45,313 nucleotides of DNA from Candidatus Mediterraneibacter tabaqchaliae (lineage in GTDB: Bacteria; Bacillota; Clostridia; Lachnospirales; Lachnospiraceae). Below the pieces are notes generated by a model. That model had not been told where the DNA came from, did no database searches, and worked only from the letters and a program-made list of their open reading frames with translations. The DNA is taken from assembly GCA_019120595.1 (NCBI GenBank), contig DWUV01000057.1, forward strand, positions 1-45,313, in the 5' to 3' direction. A program made the translations under genes and the position numbers. Of this stretch, positions 15,669 through 24,007 are shown one piece after another; the first letter of the stretch is position 1; each line of letters opens with the position of its first letter.

Positions 15669-18044
15669 TTAGATGATCTCCAGCTCTCTTGCTTTCTGTA
15701 CGGCCTGTATCCTTGTCTTGACGCCCAGTTTCTTATAGATATTATAGATATGGGTCTTCACGGTCGGGAGCTTAATGTTCATGATCTCGCTGATCTCGGC
15801 ATTGCTGCACCCTTTTCCCAGATACTGCAGGACCATCTGCTCTGTGACCGTGAGCTTCTCCGCACGGTACAGGTCCTGCTGCTCTGTCTGAAGGTCCGGA
15901 TAATATTTCTTCTGCCTTCCCGCCTTCCTGACGATATAACCGACCCAGTCCGGGACCGGCATCCTCAGGACGCTGCCGTATTTATATTTCTTCTTGCTCT
16001 GGTATCCGGAAGCTTCTTTCTTCTCCAGCCAGTCTCTGTATTCTTCCAGAAGCTCTGCCCCCCGGCTCCCGTATCCGGTGTAGAGCCTGACATACCGGTA
16101 CGGATTGGCGACGGCCAGTGATTCCGCCACCGTCTTAAGCGCCTGCCCGCTCTCTCCTTTTTCCCTCTCCAGGATCGCTCTCTGGAACAGGCTCTCCGAC
16201 AGCCAGCGCCAGTTTCCGTTGTTTTCGAAATAGGGCACCAGGGTCTGAAGGAGATCCTCCGCACGCCTGTAATTTCCCAGATACAGATTGATCTTCACCT
16301 CAGCGGCCATATAAAACTTTGTCTTCCCCGCCTCGTTTTCTATATCGCCTCCGGTCTCCCGGATCCATTTCATCAGCCCCTCTTTTTCTCCCCATTTCGC
16401 CTCTGCGAGATAGAGAAGGGCCCGCGCGTTCCACCGGCATACTGCGGACTCTTCTTTCTCGAGCATTTCCGCCAGTCTGTGTATATATGCCTGTATCGTG
16501 TCGCTGCGCTCTCTGCCGTCCGCGGCCAGGTAAGCCAGGTACATCATTCCGATCCTTTCCTGCCACGGCAGGTTCCTGTGTATCTCCGGGAGCGCCTCCA
16601 GCTTCCCGGTACTTTTTTTCATCAGCGGACCGTCCGTCTGGAACTCATACTCCAGCTCAGCGAGACGGTAGGGCATCTGGTTCACTGCCTGAAGCCTTTC
16701 CTTCCACAGCTTCCGGTATTCCAGGCGCTGGCTCTTCCCGCAGGAAAAAAGCTCTGACAGATCCCGGATCCCGCTCAGATAGGAAACCGATTCCCCGAGC
16801 ATAAAATAGAGCCGGACCTGGCGCCCGGGAACGGCCTTTTCCCTGAGCAGGTCCATCCAGTCTGCTGTGGAAAGCTTCGGGTCAGCATAAGCAATGTTCA
16901 GATAGATCTCCCTGATCTTGTCCGGATCCACGCCCTCCTCTGCGGTTTCCTTCGCCAGCTTCCCGAGCTGCTGTCTGATATCCGCCATTCCTGCCGCATC
17001 CTGCCGGATGAAGTATTCCATCCATTCCAGGTAGAGAAGCTCCGGTACATGCCGGTCTCTCCCGGCATCGCCCCCTCTCTCATAATTCAGGAACGGGATC
17101 TGGTCGTAGCTGCGGATCAGGCACTGTCTGTAACTCTCCCGGTCATGAAGGTACCAGCAGCATGTCAGCGCATCCTGGATGCTTCCCTTCTCCTCATACC
17201 AGGCGATCGCTTTCGCGCACAGGTCAGGGGACGTATACTCCTCCATCGCGATGCGCAGCGCAGGCTGCACATGCCAGGTGTCCCTCTCCGGCACATAGAC
17301 CATAGCCCCTCTGACAAAGAGGCGTTCTTCCAGTTCCTTCTCCGGGTCTTCCCACAGGATTGAGACAAGCTCTTCGTTCAGCCTGGGGAATACGGCCCTC
17401 TCATTCAGAAGCCTCCGCTCATCCTCCGGCAGTGTATCAAGGATCTGCTGCCGGATGTATTTCCTTATCTCATAGCGGCAGCTCAGCTCCCGCGCGGTCC
17501 AGCGGTCTGAAAGCTGTTTCTCAAGGCGGACCATCATCGCGATGCACCCCGCCCAGCCTCCGGTCAGGTAATATACTTCCCTGTATCGCAGCCCGCTCCT
17601 GCATTCCTTCAGATACCGGTAAGTCTCTGCCTCTGTAAACCAAAATGTCTCAGGCATAACGACCGCCATAACGCCGCCCCACACAAGCTCCAGGAAGTTC
17701 TCCGGCACAAGGCCGTCCACCGCTATGAGGATCCGGTCCTCTTTCGGCATATTGCGGACGAATTTCCAGAGTCCTTCATTCGACTCCGGGTACCGGCACC
17801 CTTCCGGTTTCCGCACCAAATACCAGTTCGGCCTTCCGCTTTCTCTCCTGCCTGCCGCGGAGCCGTCCTCGACCTCTTCCACAGAACAAAAGACGGCATT
17901 TACTTCAGGATGCTTTTCCAAAAGCACCCTGACTGCCGTCTTCCTTCCCATTCCGGGCATACCGCTCAGACATACCGCAAGATGTTCCGGCAGCATTTCT
18001 TCTATATGCGAAGTCTTGTCGATCGTCACTTTCCTTAAACCCAT
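15669..18044 (-). CDS. LuxR-type regulator with large ATPase/TPR-like body (MalT-like)
   Basis: At 791 residues it has the size and layout of MalT-type STAND regulators. It has an N-terminal nucleotide-binding region (CLSGMPGMGRKTAV), a winged-helix/TPR-like middle rich in Leu/Ala/Trp helices, and a C-terminal LuxR helix-turn-helix (about 731-791). The latter contains LTVTEQMVLQYLGKGCSNAE and LPTVKTHIYNIYKKLGV. An oddity is that the P-loop reads GMPGMGRKT: the usual lysine position is arginine, with a lysine one place later, so ATP binding may be altered. It lies 4 bases after the second kinase gene, in the same operon, and may control the EPS or peptide genes. The signal is unknown. Confidence 0.85.
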   Translation of the reverse strand: MGLRKVTIDKTSHIEEMLPEHLAVCLSGMPGMGRKTAVRVLLEKHPEVNAVFCSVEEVEDGSAAGRRESGRPNWYLVRKPEGCRYPESNEGLWKFVRNMPKEDRILIAVDGLVPENFLELVWGGVMAVVMPETFWFTEAETYRYLKECRSGLRYREVYYLTGGWAGCIAMMVRLEKQLSDRWTARELSCRYEIRKYIRQQILDTLPEDERRLLNERAVFPRLNEELVSILWEDPEKELEERLFVRGAMVYVPERDTWHVQPALRIAMEEYTSPDLCAKAIAWYEEKGSIQDALTCCWYLHDRESYRQCLIRSYDQIPFLNYERGGDAGRDRHVPELLYLEWMEYFIRQDAAGMADIRQQLGKLAKETAEEGVDPDKIREIYLNIAYADPKLSTADWMDLLREKAVPGRQVRLYFMLGESVSYLSGIRDLSELFSCGKSQRLEYRKLWKERLQAVNQMPYRLAELEYEFQTDGPLMKKSTGKLEALPEIHRNLPWQERIGMMYLAYLAADGRERSDTIQAYIHRLAEMLEKEESAVCRWNARALLYLAEAKWGEKEGLMKWIRETGGDIENEAGKTKFYMAAEVKINLYLGNYRRAEDLLQTLVPYFENNGNWRWLSESLFQRAILEREKGESGQALKTVAESLAVANPYRYVRLYTGYGSRGAELLEEYRDWLEKKEASGYQSKKKYKYGSVLRMPVPDWVGYIVRKAGRQKKYYPDLQTEQQDLYRAEKLTVTEQMVLQYLGKGCSNAEISEIMNIKLPTVKTHIYNIYKKLGVKTRIQAVQKARELEII

Positions 18045-18048
18045 TTAT

Positions 18049-19428
18049 CTATACCCCGTTTAAAATTCCTCCGATCACGTGGACATGGCTCTCCGACAAT
18101 TCTTCCAGGCCTTCCATAATATGAGCCGCACTCGCGAAATCTCTCTTAATGACAAATACCACGCTGTCCGCATACTGGGCAAGCACTCCTGCATCTGTCA
18201 GGAGTCCTGCCGGGGCGCTGTCGAGGATCACATAATCCACTTTCTCGCTCACAGCCTCGATCACCCTCTGCATCGGCTCGCTTCCAAGAAGCCTGGAGCC
18301 GTCTTCCGTCGCCTTTCCTCCCGGGAGGAAGCAGAACTTAAACTCCTCATCCATCTCCAGATCCTTCCCGGTAAGGAGGACGTCCATCAGCTTCGCCTCC
18401 TTATTCAGCACTTCGTACAGGCCGATCCCTTCCTCCAGCCCGAGGATGCCCCTGTCGGACGGATGCCTGAGGTCGCAGTCGATGAGCGCCGCCCGCTTTC
18501 CTCTCTTCGAAAACGCAAGGGCAAGATTTACCGCCAGGGTGCTCTTCCCTTCGCCTGCCAGCGCGCTTGTCACCAGTATGATCTTAGAGTGATGCCGCCA
18601 TGCGCTGTATTCCACCTTGCCGCGCACAAGCTGTATCGCTTCCTCAAATCCGGGATCTGTCTTTTCGTTGAGGATATTGAGGACATTTTTATTCTCTTTG
18701 CTCCTTTTTTTCACCGCGATCTGCGGCACTTCGCCAATACATTTCATATGGGCCCGCGTCTGGAAATCCTCTTTCTTCCTTACTGTCGTACGGCTTACCG
18801 TGACCAGCCCTGCCCAGAGCAGGCCAAGGGCCGCTCCTGCTGCCGCCCCTTTCACAAGGGGTCCCGTTCCATCCCGCGGGTTATCCGGATACGCCGGGAT
18901 CCCCGTCTCATCAAGCAGCTGCATCGTCGTCCTGCCGATAATGACTTCCGCCACATCAGGGTAGCACTGGATCACAGCCTGGAGCGTCTCATACGCAGTC
19001 CCCGCATCCATATCTGTCACTGACAGCGTAAACAGGTTCGTATTCTCCTCGGCGGAAGCTGAAATCCTCCCGCTCACCGAATCTCTCCCCATCGCTTCAG
19101 CAGCGCGCTTTGAGAGGACCCCGCTGGTAAGGATATACGGGAATGTCGTGACCATCTGCTCTGTCGTCGAATTATCGTAAAACGCGTAGGACCCGCTTGT
19201 CTCGTCCCCGCTGCTCTGCCCCGCTGTGATCGTAAACGTAGCGGACGCCGTATATTGGGGCGACCATGCCATATAACTTCTGATGTAAGAAACTGCGCCT
19301 CCCACGACAGCGAGGATAAGCACCCATACCCACATACGGCGCAAAGTCCTGAAATAATCTATCAGCAGCCCGACAATATCTATCATTCCTTCTTCTGCCT
19401 GCCTGTATTCCTCATTCTGTGTGTTCAT
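18049..19428 (-). CDS. Wzz-domain plus BY-kinase, no tyrosine tail
   Basis: Two membrane helices (about 35-52 and 190-210) bracket a Wzz-type extracellular domain. The cytoplasmic CpsD-like kinase has Walker A LVTSALAGEGKSTLAVN (285-301), Walker A' ALIDCDLRHPS and Walker B DYVILDSAP. The fusion of Wzz and kinase in one chain resembles proteobacterial Wzc. The chain ends HVHVIGGILNGV with no C-terminal tyrosine cluster, unlike the kinase encoded just upstream. It probably acts as catalytic or regulatory partner in chain-length control and export of the EPS. The ATG at 19428 has only a weak GGA ribosome site, which suggests coupling to the upstream gene 18 bases away. Confidence 0.9.
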   Translation of the reverse strand: MNTQNEEYRQAEEGMIDIVGLLIDYFRTLRRMWVWVLILAVVGGAVSYIRSYMAWSPQYTASATFTITAGQSSGDETSGSYAFYDNSTTEQMVTTFPYILTSGVLSKRAAEAMGRDSVSGRISASAEENTNLFTLSVTDMDAGTAYETLQAVIQCYPDVAEVIIGRTTMQLLDETGIPAYPDNPRDGTGPLVKGAAAGAALGLLWAGLVTVSRTTVRKKEDFQTRAHMKCIGEVPQIAVKKRSKENKNVLNILNEKTDPGFEEAIQLVRGKVEYSAWRHHSKIILVTSALAGEGKSTLAVNLALAFSKRGKRAALIDCDLRHPSDRGILGLEEGIGLYEVLNKEAKLMDVLLTGKDLEMDEEFKFCFLPGGKATEDGSRLLGSEPMQRVIEAVSEKVDYVILDSAPAGLLTDAGVLAQYADSVVFVIKRDFASAAHIMEGLEELSESHVHVIGGILNGV

Positions 19429-19446
19429 ATCTGTTCCACAATCCTC

Positions 19447-20991
19447 TTACTCTTTCTTTTTCGTTTCATCCTTGTGACGTCGGGAAGAGAAACTTCCGTA
19501 TTTCCCATATCTCCCATACCTGCCGTATTTTCCATACCTGCCATAACCGTAACCGCCGTATCCATAGCCATAGCCGTAACCATAACCGTAACCCGATGTC
19601 AGGATACCGATCTGTCCGGGCACATCGTTAAATATGCAGCCCGCCAGCTTGTTGTCCTCCCCTTCCAGGACATCGATCGAATCATTGATATATTTTGACA
19701 GTGTCTTGTTCTGCCTTACGACCAGCAGGCTCATATCCGCCCTGCGCATCCACATCTCTGTATCCGCCCTGCCTTTTACATGGGGCGCGTCTATTATGAT
19801 CAGATCCATCTCCTCTTTCATCCTGGCAAGGAAATCCGTAACCGCCTGGGAAGAGAGCACTTCCATCGAACGCGGCACCTTCTCATCATTCACCAGGGCA
19901 TAGATTCCCAGCTCTTTGCAGTAATGTACCGCGCCTGCCAGATTTCCCTTTAACGCGGCAGCCCCCCAGCTTTTTACCTCTGAAGCCTCCAGCCCCAGAT
20001 ATTCCCGGAGTGCCGGGCTCCGCAGATTGCCTTCGACCAGCAGCACCTTCCGCGGATACTGGGCCATCGCGACCGCCAGATTGACTGCCACTGTCGTCTT
20101 CCCTTCCTGCGGAGCCGCGCTGCTGATCACCAGGATCTTCGCATTTTTCTTTTTCTGGTGGTAGAGCAGCTTTGTCCTGATCTTTTTGATCGTTTCACCG
20201 AACCCAAAGCTGACGGACGGCTCTGTGATCCACAGCTTCTTCTTTTCCCGCCTCAGCATTGACTTGAAATCTTTGTATTTCCGCTCATGATAGATTGTCG
20301 CATACAGCGTCGTATCCAGCTTCGTCTCGACTTCCTTCTCATTCTTCACTGTATCTTTAAAATATGAAAGCAGGGCAAACAGAACGATCATGGCTCCCGC
20401 GCCTGCAAGGAACCCTTTTTTCATCATCGCGTTCCCCTGGAATCCGACGCTCGGGGCTGACGGATACCCCGGCTCCTCGAAAACTTCAAGGACCACCTCT
20501 CCCAGGACATTCTGCGCCACTGCCGGATACTGTTCAAGCATCGTATTCAGGAGCTGGAATGCCGTAGTGGGTGAATCCGCTGTGACAGAAACCGTAAGAA
20601 GATTCGTCTCCGGCACGATCGACACGTGTACAGTCCCCCCGAATGAATCCTGCCCCAGCTGTTCCGCCACCAGCTTCTTCAGCACATCGCTGTCCAGCAC
20701 GGTCTGGAACACCTCGGCCAGCCTCTGCGTCTGGCTGAGATTCGCATATGCCCCGGTATTGCTCCCCTTTGCCGATACGACAAAAGTCGTCTGGGAAACA
20801 TACTGGGGATGATAGGTCACATAGGCCCATACATATGCCAGAAAGGCTGCGGAAATCCCTACCAGCACAGCCACCCAGATATTCTTCAGTACATCGTGGA
20901 TGATAGCAGAGAAATCAGCTCTGACATATTTGTCCACGCGCGGCGCTTCCTGCGATGTCCGCTCATCTACATCTCTTTCCCGCTGTTCCAT
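19447..20991 (-). CDS. Wzz-domain plus BY-kinase with 13-tyrosine tail
   Basis: This 514-residue homologue of the next gene has a Wzz domain between helices at about 36-55 and 193-211, and a kinase domain with Walker A SSAAPQEGKTTVAVN (290-304). Walker A' reads LLVEGNLRSP, where the usual Asp-x-Asp is Glu-Gly-Asn, so catalysis may be weakened. Walker B is LIIIDAPH. The C-terminus (467-499) holds 13 tyrosines in Gly-Tyr repeats followed by Arg/Lys-Tyr steps, the expected phosphorylation tail and target of CpsB. The tail's DNA is a near-perfect 6-bp repeat, so tail length could change by slippage. Confidence 0.92.
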   Translation of the reverse strand: MEQRERDVDERTSQEAPRVDKYVRADFSAIIHDVLKNIWVAVLVGISAAFLAYVWAYVTYHPQYVSQTTFVVSAKGSNTGAYANLSQTQRLAEVFQTVLDSDVLKKLVAEQLGQDSFGGTVHVSIVPETNLLTVSVTADSPTTAFQLLNTMLEQYPAVAQNVLGEVVLEVFEEPGYPSAPSVGFQGNAMMKKGFLAGAGAMIVLFALLSYFKDTVKNEKEVETKLDTTLYATIYHERKYKDFKSMLRREKKKLWITEPSVSFGFGETIKKIRTKLLYHQKKKNAKILVISSAAPQEGKTTVAVNLAVAMAQYPRKVLLVEGNLRSPALREYLGLEASEVKSWGAAALKGNLAGAVHYCKELGIYALVNDEKVPRSMEVLSSQAVTDFLARMKEEMDLIIIDAPHVKGRADTEMWMRRADMSLLVVRQNKTLSKYINDSIDVLEGEDNKLAGCIFNDVPGQIGILTSGYGYGYGYGYGYGGYGYGRYGKYGRYGRYGKYGSFSSRRHKDETKKKE

Positions 20992-21015
20992 TATTCCCTG
21001 TATTCCTCCCCTTGA

Positions 21016-21813
21016 TCATCTTACAACTACTACCAGCCTGCTTTTCCCCACAGCCGTACGGCTTGTAACGGTATAATCCACATAATAGGTGCCTGCATTG
21101 GCCGTATCTACGGTTGACTGTATCGTAAGCTCGCCTTCCACATCTGCCCCGGCATAATAATCCGATGGGTTGAACGCTCCGTTCACGCCTATATACACAA
21201 GATAAGAAGACAGCGTCACATCGATCCTTTCCTCTGACGGATCATAGACTTCCAGCACGGTCGGCAGATACGATGTGCGCCCCGCGCTGTCCATCACCCG
21301 GAATTCCACCTGGTATGTACCCGGTACGGAAGACGTGACGGCCCGGTCCAGTGTGTATTTGATCTTATTTGTCAGGTCTCCGTCCAGGGTGCTGCTGGCA
21401 GTGATGCCCTGGCAGATATTGAACTTCCCGTTCACCGGGAACCTGAGCGGTGAATCAAGAGCAAATACCGGCTCCTGATAGTCTGTATACTGCATCACAC
21501 GGCTGTAATAGCCTACATTTCCACTGCTATCTACCGCCGCATAATTCACTGTCCGTTTCCCCTCGTCGTCAAACTCTGATATATCCTGCACGACAAGCGA
21601 ATCTGTCACATCACCGTCCCTGCTGTCCTCCGCCTTCATACCCTCGAGCAGCTTCTCCTGAGGATCCGCGACACTGACCTGGATGACTTCGTCTCCCCCG
21701 GAGATGACAGGCGGCGTATGGTCCGTCATCACTCCGGCATAGATCCTGCACCCGGCATATACCACAGCGGAAACAAGAAACAGGATGATGCTGAATATTT
21801 TTATCTTCTTCAT
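21016..21813 (-). CDS. Secreted or membrane-anchored Ig-like (DUF5011/HYR-type) repeat protein
   Basis: A 265-residue protein with a hydrophobic N-terminus (MKKIKIFSIILFLVSAVVYAG), an uncleaved anchor or signal peptide. The rest is tandem Ig-like modules: DHTPPVISGG, SRDGDVTDSL and NYAAVDSSGNVGYYSR, then STLDGDLTNKIKY and VEFRVMDSAGRTS, and a third, diverged one at the end. DGD-V/L-T and DSSGN patterns are typical of DUF5011. It is the first gene of the kinase operon (24 bases before the tyrosine-tail kinase), suggesting an extracytoplasmic partner of the EPS machinery. The start at 21813 has AAGGG 11 bases upstream. Confidence 0.8.
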   Translation of the reverse strand: MKKIKIFSIILFLVSAVVYAGCRIYAGVMTDHTPPVISGGDEVIQVSVADPQEKLLEGMKAEDSRDGDVTDSLVVQDISEFDDEGKRTVNYAAVDSSGNVGYYSRVMQYTDYQEPVFALDSPLRFPVNGKFNICQGITASSTLDGDLTNKIKYTLDRAVTSSVPGTYQVEFRVMDSAGRTSYLPTVLEVYDPSEERIDVTLSSYLVYIGVNGAFNPSDYYAGADVEGELTIQSTVDTANAGTYYVDYTVTSRTAVGKSRLVVVVR

Positions 21814-21853
21814 TATATAATACCCTTGCTTTCTCTATTTCATTGCTCTATAC

Positions 21854-21882
21854 AGTATAGCGTCTGTCGGATGAGAACGCAA
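21854..21882 (-). promoter_or_regulatory. Sigma-A promoter of the kinase-to-peptidase operon
   Basis: Minus strand: TTGCGT (21882-21877), a 17-base spacer, TATACT (21859-21854). It lies 40 bases before the ATG at 21813. From here to 12006 all genes are spaced by 4 to 56 bases with no internal terminator found, so one long transcript is likely. Confidence 0.75.
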
Positions 21883-21899
21883 TAGCTGAATTTACCATA

Positions 21900-21942
21900 A
21901 AAACAGAAGCGGCCGGGCATACCCATGGCAGACCGGCCGCTT
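21900..21942 (-). terminator. Rho-independent terminator downstream of cassette A
   Basis: AAGCGGCCGG (21907-21916) pairs perfectly with CCGGCCGCTT (21933-21942) over a 16-base loop. On the minus strand it is followed by CTGTTTTTAT, and on the plus strand by a longer T-rich tract. It ends the transcript of the 303-residue protein and isolates cassette A from the kinase operon. Confidence 0.85.
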
Positions 21943-21953
21943 TTTTCTTCTTT

Positions 21954-22865
21954 TTATCCCGCTGTATCATAGGTCCTCACCATCATTATCCGGCTCCCCT
22001 TTGCCGAAAAATGCGACGGATATACAGTCGTTGTCCCATTCCCCTCCAGCTCCTCGATCTTCGCCGTGTACGTAATGCCTCCCAAATACTCATCTTCCTG
22101 GACGAATTTATAAAAGATCCGAATACACGGGATATCCCGGTCTGTCAGATTCGTCACAGTTACGCCGTTATCCTCTCCCACTATAATCCCCAGCTCCGCA
22201 GACATCATATCAAACTCGTCGATATACGCGGTCTGGCTCCCCCGGTACAAAACGGCGCCGGACTCATAAGGAGTCCGCGAGCTCTCCAGTACGGAAATAC
22301 CCGAACCCGCAGGAAGATCTGATATCTCAAAATTCAACTGCTTCCCACCTACTTCCAGATTGATACTGCTATACTCTACATTCTCCCCCTGGTTCTGCAC
22401 ATGGATGGCAAAGATATCCTCCACATCCTCATCGCTTCCGTCTTCAATGTATACTCCTGAATAACTGTCCACCCGGTCGATCACAAGCTGGGTCCCCGGG
22501 ACTGTATACGGCAGGCTCATCTCCTCCCGTATATCGGGGTCAAAGCCAATCGCAGAGTTCTCTCCGGAGCCTGTACCGGAAGAGCCTGCGTTCCCGCCGT
22601 CTTTAGCCTCTTCCCCGCTCTTTGCGCCGTCATCCCCGGCAGAGTCCTGGGCCTCTCTCTTCTCCCCCGCCCGGTCTGTATCCGCCGTCTGACGGTCTCG
22701 CCCGCTATTCTCTTTTCCATGCCCGCCTTCCAGTGCCCACCATACAGCAGCACCGGCCAGAAGAGCTGCCGCGCATACCAGGATCAGCACTTTCCCGTTC
22801 CGGGACAAAGGCGTCTTTTTCTTTCCGCTTTCCCTTCTAGACCTGTTTTTTTCTTTTCTGTTCAT
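21954..22865 (-). CDS. Membrane-anchored protein of unknown function, end of cassette A
   Basis: I do not recognise this family. The start is the ATG at 22865, overlapping the radical SAM stop as ATGA, so translation is coupled; longer frames lie inside that gene. The 303-residue product has a basic N-terminus, one membrane helix (about VLILVCAAALLAGAAVWW), and a Gly/Asp/Glu/Ser-rich linker of about 70 residues. A beta-rich extracellular domain follows, starting near MSLPYTVPGTQLVIDRVDS, with FAIHVQNQGE and VTVTNLTDRDI pointing to an Ig-like fold. Cassette B has no counterpart. It may act on the peptide or surface protein outside the cell, for instance as receptor or immunity factor, but nothing in the sequence proves this. 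Confidence 0.7.
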   Translation of the reverse strand: MNRKEKNRSRRESGKKKTPLSRNGKVLILVCAAALLAGAAVWWALEGGHGKENSGRDRQTADTDRAGEKREAQDSAGDDGAKSGEEAKDGGNAGSSGTGSGENSAIGFDPDIREEMSLPYTVPGTQLVIDRVDSYSGVYIEDGSDEDVEDIFAIHVQNQGENVEYSSINLEVGGKQLNFEISDLPAGSGISVLESSRTPYESGAVLYRGSQTAYIDEFDMMSAELGIIVGEDNGVTVTNLTDRDIPCIRIFYKFVQEDEYLGGITYTAKIEELEGNGTTTVYPSHFSAKGSRIMMVRTYDTAG

Positions 22866-24007
22866 GCTTTCTGCCCTTCCTTTTCTTTTTTCTGCACGCT
22901 CCGGCACGCGTCCAGGTAGCATTTTGTCATCCGGCACCGATATTCCGGCACTTCGGTAAAAGTATCCGTCTCCGTCAGCACCATGGCCGCGCACGCCTGG
23001 CATTGCTTTCTCAATGAGCAACCGCTGCACTCAGCCGGCAGCCTGATCCCGCCGACAATATCCGTAAGTTCTTTCCATGCATCCTCAAATCCATCCCGAA
23101 ACGGATACGTCACAGGCCGCGTCATCATCCCGCAGGGAAGCATACGGCCGTCCCATGTCATCCAGAAGGCGCACCTCCCCGCAGCGCATCGGATAATGTC
23201 CCCTTCGGATACGAGACACCCGTCAGGAGACTCGTCCATCGCTGCTCCGCCTTCTTCCAGCTGCTTAAGGTACATCGAAAACTTCTCATCCCCATTCTGC
23301 AGCCTGACGACCTCCGCCGCCGCGAGAGCCGCATCTTCCGGCGTAAATCTGTTATTTTGTCCCGCCATATGCGTATCCCTTCGGAGCGGCGGGAACATAT
23401 AGGTACTCGCCTGCAGCATCAGCCCGCTCTCCTTTGCAAACCTGATCATCTGAGGGAGTTCTTCTATATTATAAGGCGTTACGCTGCAGTTCAGCTTGAC
23501 CATGATCCCTGCTTCCCGGAGCATACCAAGAGCAGTGGTCATCTGAGTATATCCTTTTGGATTGTGGCAGAGCCGCCCGTATGTCTCATCGGACGCGCCG
23601 TAAAGTGTAATATTCATCCTTCCCGGCGGATTTACGGCAAGCCATTTTACGGTATCCGCGTCGATCATAGTCGCATTGGTATTGATACTGATGACAAATC
23701 CCATAGACGCAAGCTGCTCATACAGCTCCCTGAACCCGGGATAAAGGAAAGGCTCCCCTCCCGTCAGCAGCAGGAACAGCATCCCTGCTTTTTTCGCTGT
23801 TTCCGCAATGTCCAGCCATTCCTCCACTGTCCGCAGGCGGCCTCCGCTTTTTTCCATATCGCTTTTCGTCATACGCACATAACACATTTCACAGCTCATA
23901 TTGCACATCGGTGTCAGCTCAAATGTCCCGCTGACAGGCGTATGCGAAACCGCGCTTCTGCTATACAGATACTTTACGATCCTCGGTTCAACTAATTCCG
24001 GTATCAT
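22862..24007 (-). CDS. Radical SAM/SPASM peptide-modifying enzyme, cassette A
   Basis: The 381-residue protein has the radical SAM CX3CX2C motif in CNMSCEMCY (Cys35, 39, 42), then LLTGGEPFLYP (SAM-binding GGE) and INTNATMID. The C-terminal SPASM region has many cysteines: CAAGRCAFWMTWDGRMLPCG, then ECSGCSLRKQCQACAAM, then YRCRMTKC. Enzymes of this layout bind two auxiliary Fe-S clusters and modify ribosomal peptides (PqqE, SCIFF maturase and others). It follows the kinase gene with start and stop adjacent, and has a full-length homologue in cassette B (30672-31823). The likely substrate is the peptide at 24957-25232. The type of bond formed is unknown. Confidence 0.9.
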   Translation of the reverse strand: MIPELVEPRIVKYLYSRSAVSHTPVSGTFELTPMCNMSCEMCYVRMTKSDMEKSGGRLRTVEEWLDIAETAKKAGMLFLLLTGGEPFLYPGFRELYEQLASMGFVISINTNATMIDADTVKWLAVNPPGRMNITLYGASDETYGRLCHNPKGYTQMTTALGMLREAGIMVKLNCSVTPYNIEELPQMIRFAKESGLMLQASTYMFPPLRRDTHMAGQNNRFTPEDAALAAAEVVRLQNGDEKFSMYLKQLEEGGAAMDESPDGCLVSEGDIIRCAAGRCAFWMTWDGRMLPCGMMTRPVTYPFRDGFEDAWKELTDIVGGIRLPAECSGCSLRKQCQACAAMVLTETDTFTEVPEYRCRMTKCYLDACRSVQKKEKEGQKA

